DNA of 64,000 bases from a virus. The translations under genes were made by a program, and so were the position numbers. The DNA lies in IMG/VR virus record IMGVR_UViG_3300024262_000020, positions 23,616 to 87,615 of that record; one strand, 5' to 3'. This document shows positions 31,302-40,717 of the stretch, piece after piece; within the stretch, counting starts at the first letter, position 1; every line of letters starts with the position of its first letter. Below the pieces are notes generated by a model that worked only from the letters and a program-made list of their open reading frames with translations, was not told the origin of the DNA and searched no databases.

Positions 31302-31666
31302 AATATTTAAAATTATTTGAAGATAAAAAATATAGTAAAAATCTATATTATGAGAGTGAATTAGATTCCATATTAAAGGATGACTGGAAAGAATTGTCAA
31401 TAACAAGGGACACTATAAATTTTGAAGTTGGTGAAGGTTATGATAAAGGATACAAGTATTCTGTATTTTTTGAAGGTCAATGTTCTGATAATGATATATT
31501 TTTGGAAGAAACTGCAATTCCTAAATTTATCAAAAAATTCAAAGAGGAATTCCAGAAAAATCCAGAAAAATATTCTCATAATTTTAAAGTTGGTAGATTT
31601 AAACGTGATCCTAAATTTATGGGGGATTTATCTCATTTTAGAGAAACTGAAAAATACAATTTATAA
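31298..31666 (+). CDS. Tagged protein with KYNL tail (122 aa)
   Basis: MKYLKLFEDKKYSK at the start and E-K-Y-N-L at the end: both shared terminal peptides in one protein. The first has L-F-E, a possible prohead protease site. Between them is a beta-rich domain of unknown function. It overlaps both neighbours (ATGA and TAATG). Confidence 0.6.
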   Translation: MKYLKLFEDKKYSKNLYYESELDSILKDDWKELSITRDTINFEVGEGYDKGYKYSVFFEGQCSDNDIFLEETAIPKFIKKFKEEFQKNPEKYSHNFKVGRFKRDPKFMGDLSHFRETEKYNL

Positions 31667-32394
31667 TGGCTGAAAATAAACAAAAATTACCCATAATAAA
31701 AAATAGAGAACAATTAAAGATGGTTATTGATGGCTTGAGTGATCAAGGTTTTGGATATTATGTTGGTGATTGGAAAGCACATGAATATAAGGTGTCTAAC
31801 TTAATTAATAAAAATAATACTCTTGGTATAGAAGAAGATAAATTTAAATCTAAGTTGAATGAATTGGTTTCTAATATGACAGATTATGATGAAATTGATA
31901 AAACTATTAAGAATTTTTTCCAAAAATTTAAGCCAGATGATAAAATAAAAGAATTAATAAATCATTATTATTTAAAACCAGATGCATCATGTAGAAAACC
32001 TTCATCATCACCAAGTAAAAAGGAAATTATAGATTGGGTTAAATTTAAAAGAAAGTATAATATAAAAGGTGAGCCTGATTTTGATTGGTCTGCGGATGTG
32101 TATAATTTGGATAAGAATTTTGTTAAAGTAAATGATTATGATTCTAATTTTGATTTTGAAAAATTGTATAGATTATTATACAATGAAGAACCTAATGATT
32201 TTTCGTTGAAAAATCTTGGAGATTGGCAAGATTTGGGAAAAATCGAAATAAAGGTTTTTCAAAATGGAACAATCAATATTAAAGGTGATATTGATAAATT
32301 AAAATCTTATCTTTATAAGGAGATAAGAAATTTTGATTGTATTGTTTATTATAATAAGAAAAAGGAGATTAGAGAAAGACGAGAAAGAGATTAA
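31666..32394 (+). CDS. Hypothetical protein (242 aa)
   Basis: No capsid tag at the N-terminus (MAENKQKLPIIKNREQLK). Charged and largely helical, ending in a very basic R-E-R-R-E-R-D. Coupled to the preceding tagged gene by a TAATG overlap and overlapping the antisense 32391 gene by 4 bases. No known domain. Confidence 0.5.
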   Translation: MAENKQKLPIIKNREQLKMVIDGLSDQGFGYYVGDWKAHEYKVSNLINKNNTLGIEEDKFKSKLNELVSNMTDYDEIDKTIKNFFQKFKPDDKIKELINHYYLKPDASCRKPSSSPSKKEIIDWVKFKRKYNIKGEPDFDWSADVYNLDKNFVKVNDYDSNFDFEKLYRLLYNEEPNDFSLKNLGDWQDLGKIEIKVFQNGTINIKGDIDKLKSYLYKEIRNFDCIVYYNKKKEIRERRERD

Positions 32395-32633
32395 AGGTTA
32401 TATTTCTTTGATTCATACTCTAAATCAGTAATAAAATATTTAGAATCAAATGGCATTAAGTTATTACTTTCGGTTAGTATGATGTAACAAAGTCCAGATA
32501 ACATTTCATCAGTTTCAAATTCTGAAAAAACTTCATATTTTTTACCTTTGATAATACCATGTTTCACAGAACTTTTACTTCTGCGTTCAACGATAGTTTC
32601 AATTGCCCATACATATTTTATATCTTTTTTCAT
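32391..32633 (-). CDS. Small protein with KYNL tail on opposite strand (80 aa)
   Basis: Starts MKKDIKYVWAIETIVERRSK and ends K-K-Y-N-L, encoded by AAC CTT, which differs from the codons used in the neighbouring tails. It lacks the N-terminal tag. It has its own host-type promoter (32662) and lies antisense between plus-strand genes, so the KYNL tail is not just a by-product of one operon's sequence. Confidence 0.55.
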   Translation of the reverse strand: MKKDIKYVWAIETIVERRSKSSVKHGIIKGKKYEVFSEFETDEMLSGLCYIILTESNNLMPFDSKYFITDLEYESKKYNL

Positions 32634-32661
32634 CTTTTTTTAGATATTTTTGATCCAATAT

Positions 32662-32670
32662 GCAAATATA
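32662..32670 (-). promoter_or_regulatory. Host-type promoter (-7 box TATATTTGC)
   Basis: Exact box 29 bases upstream of the 32633 ATG. An AT-only motif for the plus-strand MoxR gene lies just beyond it (32693-32712), so the two promoter classes are back to back. Confidence 0.68.
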
Positions 32671-32732
32671 CGTTTTTTTGATTATAAAAAAAAATATATA
32701 GAATATATATTAAAAAAAATTAAAATCTAGAT

Positions 32733-34157
32733 ATGAAAAAATTACAAAAATTTGAAGATTTCAAACTTAATGAAAATGTCTTCCAAGATATATGGAGAAA
32801 GACTGTGGAACTATATCAAAAGAAATTTAAAAACGGTGCTTGGTGGCGTTTATTGAAGTTTTTAATTCAAAAAAATGAATTACCAAAAGGTGTAGAAGTA
32901 CATTTTGCTAATGGTATGAGCAATGAAGGTAAATTGAATGAAGAACTTGTTGAATTAACACATGTTGATCAAAATATTTCAAATGAAGATTCTGATGAGA
33001 TTCGTGAAGCTGTTATTGATGCCTATAATTATAGAATAAGTCAAAATGATCATTCAGCTATCTTTCTTTGGGGAGCACCAGGTATTGGTAAAACAGAGAT
33101 TGTAATTGATACTGCTAAAGAATTGGGTCTTGATATTATTGTTTTTCACTTATCTCAGATTGAACCTACTGAATTTAGAGGCGTTCCAAAAATTGAAAAC
33201 TTAGATAAAGAAGCCACACCAGGCGACACAAGTGGTGAAAGAACTGTAAATAAATTACCTGTTATTTTCCCTACTGATAATGGAGCAAATGGTAAAGGTG
33301 GTATTTTCTTTTTAGATGAGTTAAATAGAGCACCTAAAATGGTATTGTCTGCGGCACTTCCTTTATGTCTTGATGGTAAAATTGGTGATTATGCATTACC
33401 AAGTAAATGGATTATAATTGCTGCTGGTAATAGAAAAGAAGATATTGGTTTTGATGCTGTTGAAATTGAACCAGCATTAGCCAACAGATTCCAACATATT
33501 AATTTTGTACCAACAGTTAAACGTTGGACAGAGTGGGCAGTATCTAAGAAATTTGTTGACCCTGACTTAATTGGATTCTTAAACTTCTACAAAGATTATT
33601 TCCATAGATTAGAATCTGATGATGGTTCATCAGCTTGGGCATCACCAAGAGCGTGGACTAAGGCATCACAATTTATTTATAGTTTAAATAAAGAATTTAA
33701 AGTTGATGAAAAAAAGAAAAGAAAAGTATATACTAGATTTGTAGGTACACAAGCCGCTGTCGCATTTATGGATTATCTTAAGTTGAAAGAGAAATTTAAT
33801 GAAAGAGATGTTAAAGATGTATATGAAAAGGGTGTAAAAGCAAAACATCCACCAAAGAATTTAAATGAAGGTAGAGCCGCTATGTATTCTATTGCTTTTT
33901 ATAAGAAAGGCGAAAGATTAAAACCAGAAGAATTAAAGAATATTATAGCTTACGCATTAAGTCTTCCAAATTTTGAAACTAAAACATCATTACTTTCTTT
34001 TGTTAAATTAGCACATACCAATAAAGGTGTGACTTATTTGAAAGAAGAAGAACCTTACAAAACAATATGGTGGGAAGGTGTTAAAAAATGGTTTGAAGAA
34101 GTAAAAAGTTTAGGTAAAGAAGATGAATATAAAGATGGTATACCTGATAATATGTAA
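32733..34157 (+). CDS. MoxR-type AAA+ ATPase with capsid-tag-like N-terminus
   Basis: 474 residues. Residues 1-14 (MKKLQKFEDFKLNE) match the tag and end in L-N-E, a good prohead protease site. G-A-P-G-I-G-K-T at 114-121 is Walker A, I-F-F-L-D-E-L-N-R at 191-199 Walker B, and A-L-A-N-R-F-Q-H (about 250) the arginine region of MoxR-type ATPases. MoxR enzymes pair with VWA proteins to insert metal or remodel proteins. The next gene is just such a partner, 14 bases downstream. Confidence 0.8.
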   Translation: MKKLQKFEDFKLNENVFQDIWRKTVELYQKKFKNGAWWRLLKFLIQKNELPKGVEVHFANGMSNEGKLNEELVELTHVDQNISNEDSDEIREAVIDAYNYRISQNDHSAIFLWGAPGIGKTEIVIDTAKELGLDIIVFHLSQIEPTEFRGVPKIENLDKEATPGDTSGERTVNKLPVIFPTDNGANGKGGIFFLDELNRAPKMVLSAALPLCLDGKIGDYALPSKWIIIAAGNRKEDIGFDAVEIEPALANRFQHINFVPTVKRWTEWAVSKKFVDPDLIGFLNFYKDYFHRLESDDGSSAWASPRAWTKASQFIYSLNKEFKVDEKKKRKVYTRFVGTQAAVAFMDYLKLKEKFNERDVKDVYEKGVKAKHPPKNLNEGRAAMYSIAFYKKGERLKPEELKNIIAYALSLPNFETKTSLLSFVKLAHTNKGVTYLKEEEPYKTIWWEGVKKWFEEVKSLGKEDEYKDGIPDNM

Positions 34158-34171
34158 AAAATAATATACTT

Positions 34172-35587
34172 ATGTTAATAAAATTTAAAAGATATCAACA
34201 AATTATAAAGATTAATGAAATGATGCTTAGTGATAAGGCTGATAGAAAAGCCTTAACAATGATGAGAAAATGTTCATCTCAAATTGTTAATCATTTTGGT
34301 TTTTTTGCAGATTTACTTTTTAGTTTGAAAATAATGGAAGTTCCTAATGAATTTTGTGATACTATGTGTACCGATGGTAAGGCTATTGGATATAGTGCAG
34401 ATTTTGTAAATTCGTTGACAGAAGAAGAAGTAGTATTTGTTATTATTCATGAACTTATGCATAATGCTAATTTTCATTTTAATAGACAAGGCGGTAGAGA
34501 TGCTAAAGTTTGGAATTATGCTGCTGATTATGCTATTAATCTTTTAATTGATGATATGGCGAGGGAAATGAAGATATTATCAACACCAAAAAAGATATTA
34601 TTGGATCAAACCTATCGTGATATGGGCGCAGAACAGATATATGAATTAATAAAAAATGATCAAAAAGGTGGCGGTGGTGGCGGTCAAGGACAACCAGGAC
34701 AAGGTAGTGGTAAACCACAACAAGGTCAAGGTGGTGGTCAAGGTGGAGATAATACTATCGGACAAGACATCAAGCCTGTTGGTTCTATTGAAAAAGTTGG
34801 TGAAGAAATTTTTAAAGGACAAGAAGGTGCTGGAAATCCAGATGTTGAAAATGCTAAAAGTGCTAGTGATTTAGAAAATGTATGGAAAAAAATTAGACAA
34901 CAAGCATCAACAAGATCACAAGGTGTTGGTTCTGCTGGAATGGATAGATGGATTAAAAAGGCGAATAAGGCAAAGGTTAATTGGAAAACTGAATTGAAAA
35001 AATTTGTAAATAATGCAATGCAAGAATTAGATTATGGATTCTTTAATAAACGGTTTATTTATAAAGATATGTATTTACCTGGTCCTAAACAAGTCGATAA
35101 ATCTATGTTTAAAGATGTTGTGATTGCTATTGATACTTCAGGTTCTATAACTCAGGATACGTTAGATAAATTTGGTGCGGAATTGTTAAAATTATTTGGA
35201 CAATTTCAAATTGAACGTTGTTATGTAATCTGGTGTGATAGTACAATACCTGGTTGGAGTTCGTCTAGTAATACAAAAAATCCACAAGGTGTACAAGTAT
35301 TTCAACGAGTTGACAAAAGTTTCAAATTGAATAAATTGAAACCTCAAGGTGGTGGCGGTACAAGTTTTGTGCCACCGTTTGATTGGGTTCAACAAAATTT
35401 ATTAAAGAAAGGTCGTCAACCAGCATTTTTTATATATTTTACAGATGCTTATGGCTCTGCACCAAGTTCTGGTCAATTTGGACTCAGACAATATATTAAG
35501 AGAGTAATGTGGATTGTTACGGATAATTTAGATGCTTCAAATTTAAAATTTGGTAAGAAAATTTACATTGATAAATTAGTTGATTAA
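34172..35587 (+). CDS. Metallopeptidase-like/VWA protein (DUF2201 type)
   Basis: 471 residues. The N-terminus MLIKFKRYQQIIKINE ends in I-N-E and resembles the tag group. H-E-L-M-H at 93-97 is a zinc peptidase-like site in the N-terminal domain. A Gly/Gln-rich linker (about 166-195) separates it from the C-terminal VWA-like domain starting at A-I-D-T-S-G-S (319-325), a complete MIDAS DxSxS. This domain pair is the usual partner of MoxR ATPases. Whether the peptidase site is active cannot be seen. The terminator at 35609 follows. Confidence 0.78.
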   Translation: MLIKFKRYQQIIKINEMMLSDKADRKALTMMRKCSSQIVNHFGFFADLLFSLKIMEVPNEFCDTMCTDGKAIGYSADFVNSLTEEEVVFVIIHELMHNANFHFNRQGGRDAKVWNYAADYAINLLIDDMAREMKILSTPKKILLDQTYRDMGAEQIYELIKNDQKGGGGGGQGQPGQGSGKPQQGQGGGQGGDNTIGQDIKPVGSIEKVGEEIFKGQEGAGNPDVENAKSASDLENVWKKIRQQASTRSQGVGSAGMDRWIKKANKAKVNWKTELKKFVNNAMQELDYGFFNKRFIYKDMYLPGPKQVDKSMFKDVVIAIDTSGSITQDTLDKFGAELLKLFGQFQIERCYVIWCDSTIPGWSSSSNTKNPQGVQVFQRVDKSFKLNKLKPQGGGGTSFVPPFDWVQQNLLKKGRQPAFFIYFTDAYGSAPSSGQFGLRQYIKRVMWIVTDNLDASNLKFGKKIYIDKLVD

Positions 35588-35608
35588 TTATTATTTTAGA
35601 ATAAAATT

Positions 35609-35639
35609 AAAACCTCATCAAAAATTGATGAGGTTTTTT
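35609..35639 (+). terminator. Rho-independent terminator
   Basis: AAAACCTCATCAA paired with TTGATGAGGTTTT and a T run. It ends the 30426-35587 block; an AT-only motif overlaps its 3' side (TTTTTTAATATATATC) and leads into the next tagged gene. Confidence 0.85.
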
Positions 35640-35649
35640 AATATATATC
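35634..35649 (+). promoter_or_regulatory. AT-only phage promoter-like motif
   Basis: TTTTTTAATATATATC, only 4 bases before ATG 35653, overlapping the terminator T run. The short distance would give a nearly leaderless mRNA. Confidence 0.45.
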
Positions 35650-35652
35650 AAT

Positions 35653-36066
35653 ATGAAAACATTAAAGACGTTTGAATCCTATGTTAATGATAAAAAGATT
35701 ACAACAACTTATCAAACTACTACTCCTGAGAGTTTAGAAGATGGTGATTATGCTGAGAGTGGTTGGCGTGATGAAGAAGGTGAGTCTATGTTACCTGATG
35801 AGTATGATGATGAAGATATAACTGTGATAGATAAGGCTGTTGAATTTTTAAAAAATCATTATGCATATGAACCTTCATCGAGTGATTTCCATACAGATAT
35901 TTGGTATTCTGCTTCACCTGATGAAAATTATGTGACAGGTGAAAATACGTATTATTCTTATCATTTAGAAGGATTTACAGAAGAAGAAGAATATGAGATT
36001 TGGAAAATAATGACAAATTACGAAGAAAAACAACTTAAAAAAACAGTTGATAAATATAATTTATAA
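35653..36066 (+). CDS. Tagged protein with KYNL tail (137 aa)
   Basis: N-terminus MKTLKTFESYVNDKK, C-terminus V-D-K-Y-N-L. The tag is almost identical to that of the next gene (MKTLKTFEGYIDDK), while the bodies differ, which fits an exchangeable tag. Acidic body rich in Tyr and Glu. Function unknown. Confidence 0.6.
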   Translation: MKTLKTFESYVNDKKITTTYQTTTPESLEDGDYAESGWRDEEGESMLPDEYDDEDITVIDKAVEFLKNHYAYEPSSSDFHTDIWYSASPDENYVTGENTYYSYHLEGFTEEEEYEIWKIMTNYEEKQLKKTVDKYNL

Positions 36067-36069
36067 TAT

Positions 36070-36735
36070 ATGAAAACATTAAAAACATTTGAAGGATATA
36101 TTGATGATAAGATAGTTGCTTTGAAAAAACTTAAAAAGTTTATAGACTTTATGGAAAAGTATAAATTGAAGTATTTTACTATTGGTAATACAGATCCAGA
36201 TGAAAATTATCAATTTGAATATATTGAAAAAACTGATGATGGTTATGATATAGAATATATAGATTATACACAAGGTGAAGAAAAAGTGGGATTCCGTGGC
36301 AAAAAATATAAATCAAAAGAGATAAAATGTGGGTTATTAGAGTTACCAAATAAAGTTGTTGATGCACTTATGAAGGCTTGTGGTGATGTAAGATTTACAA
36401 TAGAATATCATCTAGAAATGGTCGCAGGTGATATTGATGATTTTATTAACATATTAAAAATACATAAAGAGCCTATTAAATTTACAACTTGGATATTTGG
36501 ACTAATTCTTGAAAATGATGAACAGGAAAAAGGAAATTCATTTAAATTCCAAGATATACTTTTTTCAACTCATCCAGAGGCATATAAAGCTTTTATTGAT
36601 GAGTGTTTTGATATTCGTGGAGATTATGAACCTTTAAAAGTGAACCCTCGAATTTTGAAAAAATATAAGAACTTGTTAGGTGAGTATTATCACAAGAAAG
36701 AGGTTGAATATGAAGCAGGAAAATATAATTTATAA
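36070..36735 (+). CDS. Tagged protein with KYNL tail (221 aa)
   Basis: N-terminus MKTLKTFEGYIDDK and C-terminus E-A-G-K-Y-N-L. Between them is an alpha/beta protein with no motif known to me. It is coupled to the next gene by a TAATG overlap. Confidence 0.6.
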   Translation: MKTLKTFEGYIDDKIVALKKLKKFIDFMEKYKLKYFTIGNTDPDENYQFEYIEKTDDGYDIEYIDYTQGEEKVGFRGKKYKSKEIKCGLLELPNKVVDALMKACGDVRFTIEYHLEMVAGDIDDFINILKIHKEPIKFTTWIFGLILENDEQEKGNSFKFQDILFSTHPEAYKAFIDECFDIRGDYEPLKVNPRILKKYKNLLGEYYHKKEVEYEAGKYNL

Positions 36736-37286
36736 TGAAACATTTAAAACTATTTGAAGAACATAAAGGGCATTGTGATGTTGTTAAAAAATATATGAAA
36801 TATTTTTCATCAAAGAGAATGAACAAATTGGCTTGGTGGATTGATCCTTTTCATTTACCAAGAATAAATGAAATGCTTTGTGAAAGTATATCATATTATG
36901 ATAATGATTATCATGGAGACGGTTATCAATTTAGTCCTTGGTCATCAAGTGATTCTTATATTCGTAATGTGCCGAAAGAAAATGTACCAAAATCTATTCG
37001 AGAAATTATGGATTTGGCTGATTGTAATTATATTACATGGTGTACGACTGATCATAATTATGGGTATTTAATGGGATATAGTAAAAAGGGTATGAGTTAT
37101 AGTAAATCATTAGATCCAGATGATATAGATGACGATGAATTTGCACAAAAAATATTAGAAACATTGATTGATAATAGTTTTATTATAGATGAAGATGAAT
37201 CTAAGAGGCTAGAACACGAAAGAGCACATAAAGAAGAAATGTTACGAAAAGAAGCAGAAAAAGAAGGAGAAAAGTATAATTTATAA
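36735..37286 (+). CDS. Tagged protein with KYNL tail (183 aa)
   Basis: N-terminus MKHLKLFEEHKGHCD, C-terminus G-E-K-Y-N-L after a Glu/Lys-rich helix. It contains W-W-I-D-P-F-H and several His/Cys residues (C-D, C-E, C-N, W-C-T-T-D-H), so metal binding is possible. TAATG overlaps at both ends. Confidence 0.6.
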   Translation: MKHLKLFEEHKGHCDVVKKYMKYFSSKRMNKLAWWIDPFHLPRINEMLCESISYYDNDYHGDGYQFSPWSSSDSYIRNVPKENVPKSIREIMDLADCNYITWCTTDHNYGYLMGYSKKGMSYSKSLDPDDIDDDEFAQKILETLIDNSFIIDEDESKRLEHERAHKEEMLRKEAEKEGEKYNL

Positions 37287-38047
37287 TGAAGAAATTATTT
37301 GAATTTAGAGTATTTGATATAATGAAGGATGATGAAAATCGTGAATTCCTTAATAAAGTTAAAGATGAAAATCCTGAACTTTATGATAGGTTTATGTCTT
37401 TAGTTGGTAATAAAGGATTAGAAATTGCTAAACAGAAATATTTACAATATGACCCCGAATGGATAAAAGAACAAAAGAGAAAGAAAACAAAAGAAGAAAA
37501 ACAAAGAGAAAAAGAAGAATCAAAAGATAGATTTAGACAAAGATTTTTAGATAAGTATCGTGAAGCGGTGACCAATATTAATATACATTTGGCTAGGACT
37601 CCATTAAGAGATGTAATTTATATTATAAGAGAGGAAAAAAATTTAAAAAGATGGAAAAAACAATATAAAACATTATTCAAAGATGTTGATAGTTCTCTAC
37701 ATGATATGGAAAATGAACCTATTGATTCTGTTAAAATAATACCACCATATTATAGATATCGTTCTGAATTTGGTGATGAACATATAGAAATTAAACAATA
37801 TGTAAATTTAGATGAAAATAAGAAAAAAATCAAAGATGTAAAATTTACTATTATATTTCATTTTGAACCAGAAGGGTTTGATGAATTTGAAGCGGATAGA
37901 GATATTAAAATAGGTCAGTTAACAACATATATCAGGTTAAATTTAAATGAATTAAAGGAACTCTTAGAAAAATTTAAATATTATATGAGTGATGAGTATA
38001 GAAAAAATTGGGAGATAGAACAAGAAACAGAAAAATATAATTTATAA
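37286..38047 (+). CDS. Tagged helical protein with KYNL tail (253 aa)
   Basis: N-terminus MKKLFEFRVFD, a variant tag, and C-terminus E-T-E-K-Y-N-L. Residues about 55-100 are a very basic helix (K-E-Q-K-R-K-K-T-K-E-E-K-Q-R-E-K), likely a coiled coil or nucleic-acid-binding segment. The C-terminal half is alpha/beta. Unknown function; a DNA-associated internal head protein is conceivable. Confidence 0.58.
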   Translation: MKKLFEFRVFDIMKDDENREFLNKVKDENPELYDRFMSLVGNKGLEIAKQKYLQYDPEWIKEQKRKKTKEEKQREKEESKDRFRQRFLDKYREAVTNINIHLARTPLRDVIYIIREEKNLKRWKKQYKTLFKDVDSSLHDMENEPIDSVKIIPPYYRYRSEFGDEHIEIKQYVNLDENKKKIKDVKFTIIFHFEPEGFDEFEADRDIKIGQLTTYIRLNLNELKELLEKFKYYMSDEYRKNWEIEQETEKYNL

Positions 38048-38959
38048 ATGGAATCGATTGTACAATTATTAATATCAATGATAGTAGCATATGAAGAATA
38101 TGGTGATGCTATTGGATATACAAAAGAGGAATTAGATAATTTTATTCAACAATATGAATTGGTTAAATTGAATTGGAACGAATTAGGTGCATTAGTATTG
38201 TATCATTATAAGTATATTACGAAAGAACAATTTGCTAAAGTCATGGAATTAGAAGTTGATGAAGATGGTGAATTTTGGATGGAGTTTAATGATTTTGAAG
38301 ATGCATTACCAAGTGATTTTGATTTTGAAGCAAAAGTTTTAAATGGTGATATGTGGGAAGATTGGCAACGTTCAGATTATTATGATTATGATTTTAGTTT
38401 TAATGATTTTTCAGAGGAAACATTAAAATCTGTGATAGAATATTGTGACAAAAATGATTGTTCAATAGATGTTGATGATGAAGATATTTTTCTTACAAAA
38501 GATAATTTGAGAATAGAAAATGGTAATATTTATTTTGGTGATGAAGATTTAGATGAGCATATGAAAGATGGTGGTATGGAAGATTTAAAATTACAAATAC
38601 AATTTGGTATATCTGATGCACATGATAATGCAGAATCTGATGCTGTATATAATGCGGTTAATAAAAATTTTAAAGAGGGTATTGGTTCTTATAAGTGGGT
38701 ATCTACAAAAAAGGGAGAAAAAAATGTTGAAATGTTATGGGTTAAAGTTGAGGTAGATTTAGATGATGTTATAGAAAAATTAAAAGATGATTATACTTAT
38801 AGAGATGAAACTGATTATTCATCTGGCTCTTATGGTAATATGTATTATGTTTTAAGGGAATTTGATTTTATAAATATGAAAAAACCAAATTTTGATTATT
38901 TATATTCTTCACCAACAACAAAAGATACTGATGAGTGTGTTAGAAACCGATTATATTAA
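38048..38959 (+). CDS. Large acidic protein in the tagged cluster (303 aa)
   Basis: Starts MESIVQLLISMIVAYEEYGDA with neither the tag nor the KYNL tail. Extremely acidic in the middle (D-F-D-F-E, D-Y-Y-D-Y-D-F, D-V-D-D-E-D). One base after the preceding stop. DNA mimicry is possible for such composition but is only a guess. Confidence 0.5.
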   Translation: MESIVQLLISMIVAYEEYGDAIGYTKEELDNFIQQYELVKLNWNELGALVLYHYKYITKEQFAKVMELEVDEDGEFWMEFNDFEDALPSDFDFEAKVLNGDMWEDWQRSDYYDYDFSFNDFSEETLKSVIEYCDKNDCSIDVDDEDIFLTKDNLRIENGNIYFGDEDLDEHMKDGGMEDLKLQIQFGISDAHDNAESDAVYNAVNKNFKEGIGSYKWVSTKKGEKNVEMLWVKVEVDLDDVIEKLKDDYTYRDETDYSSGSYGNMYYVLREFDFINMKKPNFDYLYSSPTTKDTDECVRNRLY

Positions 38960-38976
38960 AAAATTAATAAAGCATT

Positions 38977-39618
38977 ATGGTAATAACAAAATATAAATTA
39001 TTTGAACAAAAATTAGAAACAACTGAGGAATTATCAAAATTGTTAGATATGGCAATTGCAACTGATGATTTGGAACTCGTTAAATTTTTTGTAAGTAAAG
39101 GCGCAAGATCAACTGATGACACATTAGAAAATGCATCTTATGATGAAGATATTTTCAAATATCTATTAGACAATAATTATAAACTTAAACTAAGTGTAAG
39201 TAGATTGAATGATACTGGTGTACAAAAGACTTTGATAGATTATAATAAATATAACTACATATTGGAGAATCTTGGATATTTTAATAAGCAATTAAAGAGT
39301 GATAAAAAATATAAAGAATCTGTTGATAATTTCTTTAAAAATCCTGGTAAATCTAAGGAAAGTCTTTTATTCTACCAACATGCATTTGAATGGGCAAAAG
39401 ATGATAAAGAGTTGTTTTTATATTTTTTAGAAGAAGGTGGTGATTATAAAAGTCTTAAACGTGAAATTTTGAAAGAACCAGAAGCACAAAAAGCCTTGAT
39501 AGATTTTGGTAAGGATTTATTTGTTAAAGATGTAGGATTTAGTCCAGAGTTGAGAGATGATCCTAAATATAAAAAGTGGCTTGAAATGGGTGAAGAATTT
39601 GATAAATATAATATGTAA
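38977..39618 (+). CDS. Ankyrin-like tagged protein with KYNM tail (213 aa)
   Basis: N-terminus MVITKYKLFEQK resembles the tag. Residues about 20-85 show two ankyrin-like units (L-L-D-M-A-I-A-T-D-D-L-E-L-V-K-F-F-V-S-K-G-A, then D-I-F-K-Y-L-L-D-N-N-Y). It ends D-K-Y-N-M, a variant of KYNL. Ankyrin repeats bind proteins, so an injected effector is possible, but that is inference. Confidence 0.6.
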   Translation: MVITKYKLFEQKLETTEELSKLLDMAIATDDLELVKFFVSKGARSTDDTLENASYDEDIFKYLLDNNYKLKLSVSRLNDTGVQKTLIDYNKYNYILENLGYFNKQLKSDKKYKESVDNFFKNPGKSKESLLFYQHAFEWAKDDKELFLYFLEEGGDYKSLKREILKEPEAQKALIDFGKDLFVKDVGFSPELRDDPKYKKWLEMGEEFDKYNM

Positions 39619-39619
39619 T

Positions 39620-40633
39620 TTATAATATTATTTTACCTACATTATCTGTTTGTACATTCACAATTTTTTTCTTATTTTTATACATATTATACATTCTAAC
39701 AGTTTCATCAACCACACTACCAACAGAAGGATGACATTTATAAATATCCGCATTTAGACTTTGATCACCAATACTTTCAGGCTTTTCTAAACAAAATGGT
39801 ATAGGTGCAATTTTATTAAATTCGCCATTATATTTCATATAATATGTCATATCAGATGCACACAATAATTTACAATCACCAGAGATATATTTATATTTAT
39901 AGTTTTGACGATTATTTCTATATGGTGCTCTAAATCTTGGATCAATTGAACTACCTAATTGTATAATTGCCGCATCTGTCATACCAGCAAGGTGTAATAT
40001 GCCAGAATCCATAGTAATAACTACGGTAGATTTATTTAATATGTGCCATGTTTGATGTATAGAAATTTTGTTCATTAAGTTTAACCCATTTTTAATTTCT
40101 ATGTCAAATGTGGGTTTTTGTGTGTTATATGTTCCGATTTCAGATGAACTTTTACCAATAGCAACAATAGGTATATTGTAAGTGTCGATAATATTTACCA
40201 AATTTTGCCATCTATGTTCTTCCCAAGTTCTTGAAGGCCAAGTTTTTACTGGATGTATTACGATATAATCTTTTGGCAAATTTTCAATAGGTATATAATC
40301 ATTAGGATAGAATTCAATATTCATTTCTTCGGGTAAAAGTTGAGCACCAATCTTATTTGCGTGAAACTGTCTAATATCGATTCTTGGGTGAATATCTTTT
40401 GATAAATTAAATGTGTCTATAACTATCCAATTTGGATCTGATGATAATCTATTAATTTCATTATTATCGAATTCTCTCACATCTATGTAAGGATAGTTTT
40501 TTAATAATTCTATATTATGTGTAAAAACTAAAATGTTTTTTTGGTATAGGTTGTGTAAGAGTTTTATAGTGGGTATTGATGATATGATATCCCCCATACC
40601 TGAACAACTTAAAAATACTGCTATATTTTTCAA
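39620..40633 (-). CDS. Glycosyltransferase family 9-like (heptosyltransferase fold)
   Basis: 337 residues with the GT-B pattern of ADP-heptose:LPS heptosyltransferases: N-terminal G-M-G-D-I-I-S-S-I-P (12-21), I-V-I-H-P-x-K-T-W-P-S-R-x-W at the domain switch, and a C-terminal V-V-I-T-M-D-S-G-I-L-H-L-A-G. It may modify LPS-type sugars or virion glycans. Its stop is adjacent to the tagged cluster, converging with it. Confidence 0.7.
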   Translation of the reverse strand: MKNIAVFLSCSGMGDIISSIPTIKLLHNLYQKNILVFTHNIELLKNYPYIDVREFDNNEINRLSSDPNWIVIDTFNLSKDIHPRIDIRQFHANKIGAQLLPEEMNIEFYPNDYIPIENLPKDYIVIHPVKTWPSRTWEEHRWQNLVNIIDTYNIPIVAIGKSSSEIGTYNTQKPTFDIEIKNGLNLMNKISIHQTWHILNKSTVVITMDSGILHLAGMTDAAIIQLGSSIDPRFRAPYRNNRQNYKYKYISGDCKLLCASDMTYYMKYNGEFNKIAPIPFCLEKPESIGDQSLNADIYKCHPSVGSVVDETVRMYNMYKNKKKIVNVQTDNVGKIIL

Positions 40634-40717
40634 CTAATAATTTTTTTCTTTATATAAATGAAAATAAGAAATTAGTTTACTAAAAACTTATTATTATATA
40701 ATTGATATATAAAATAT

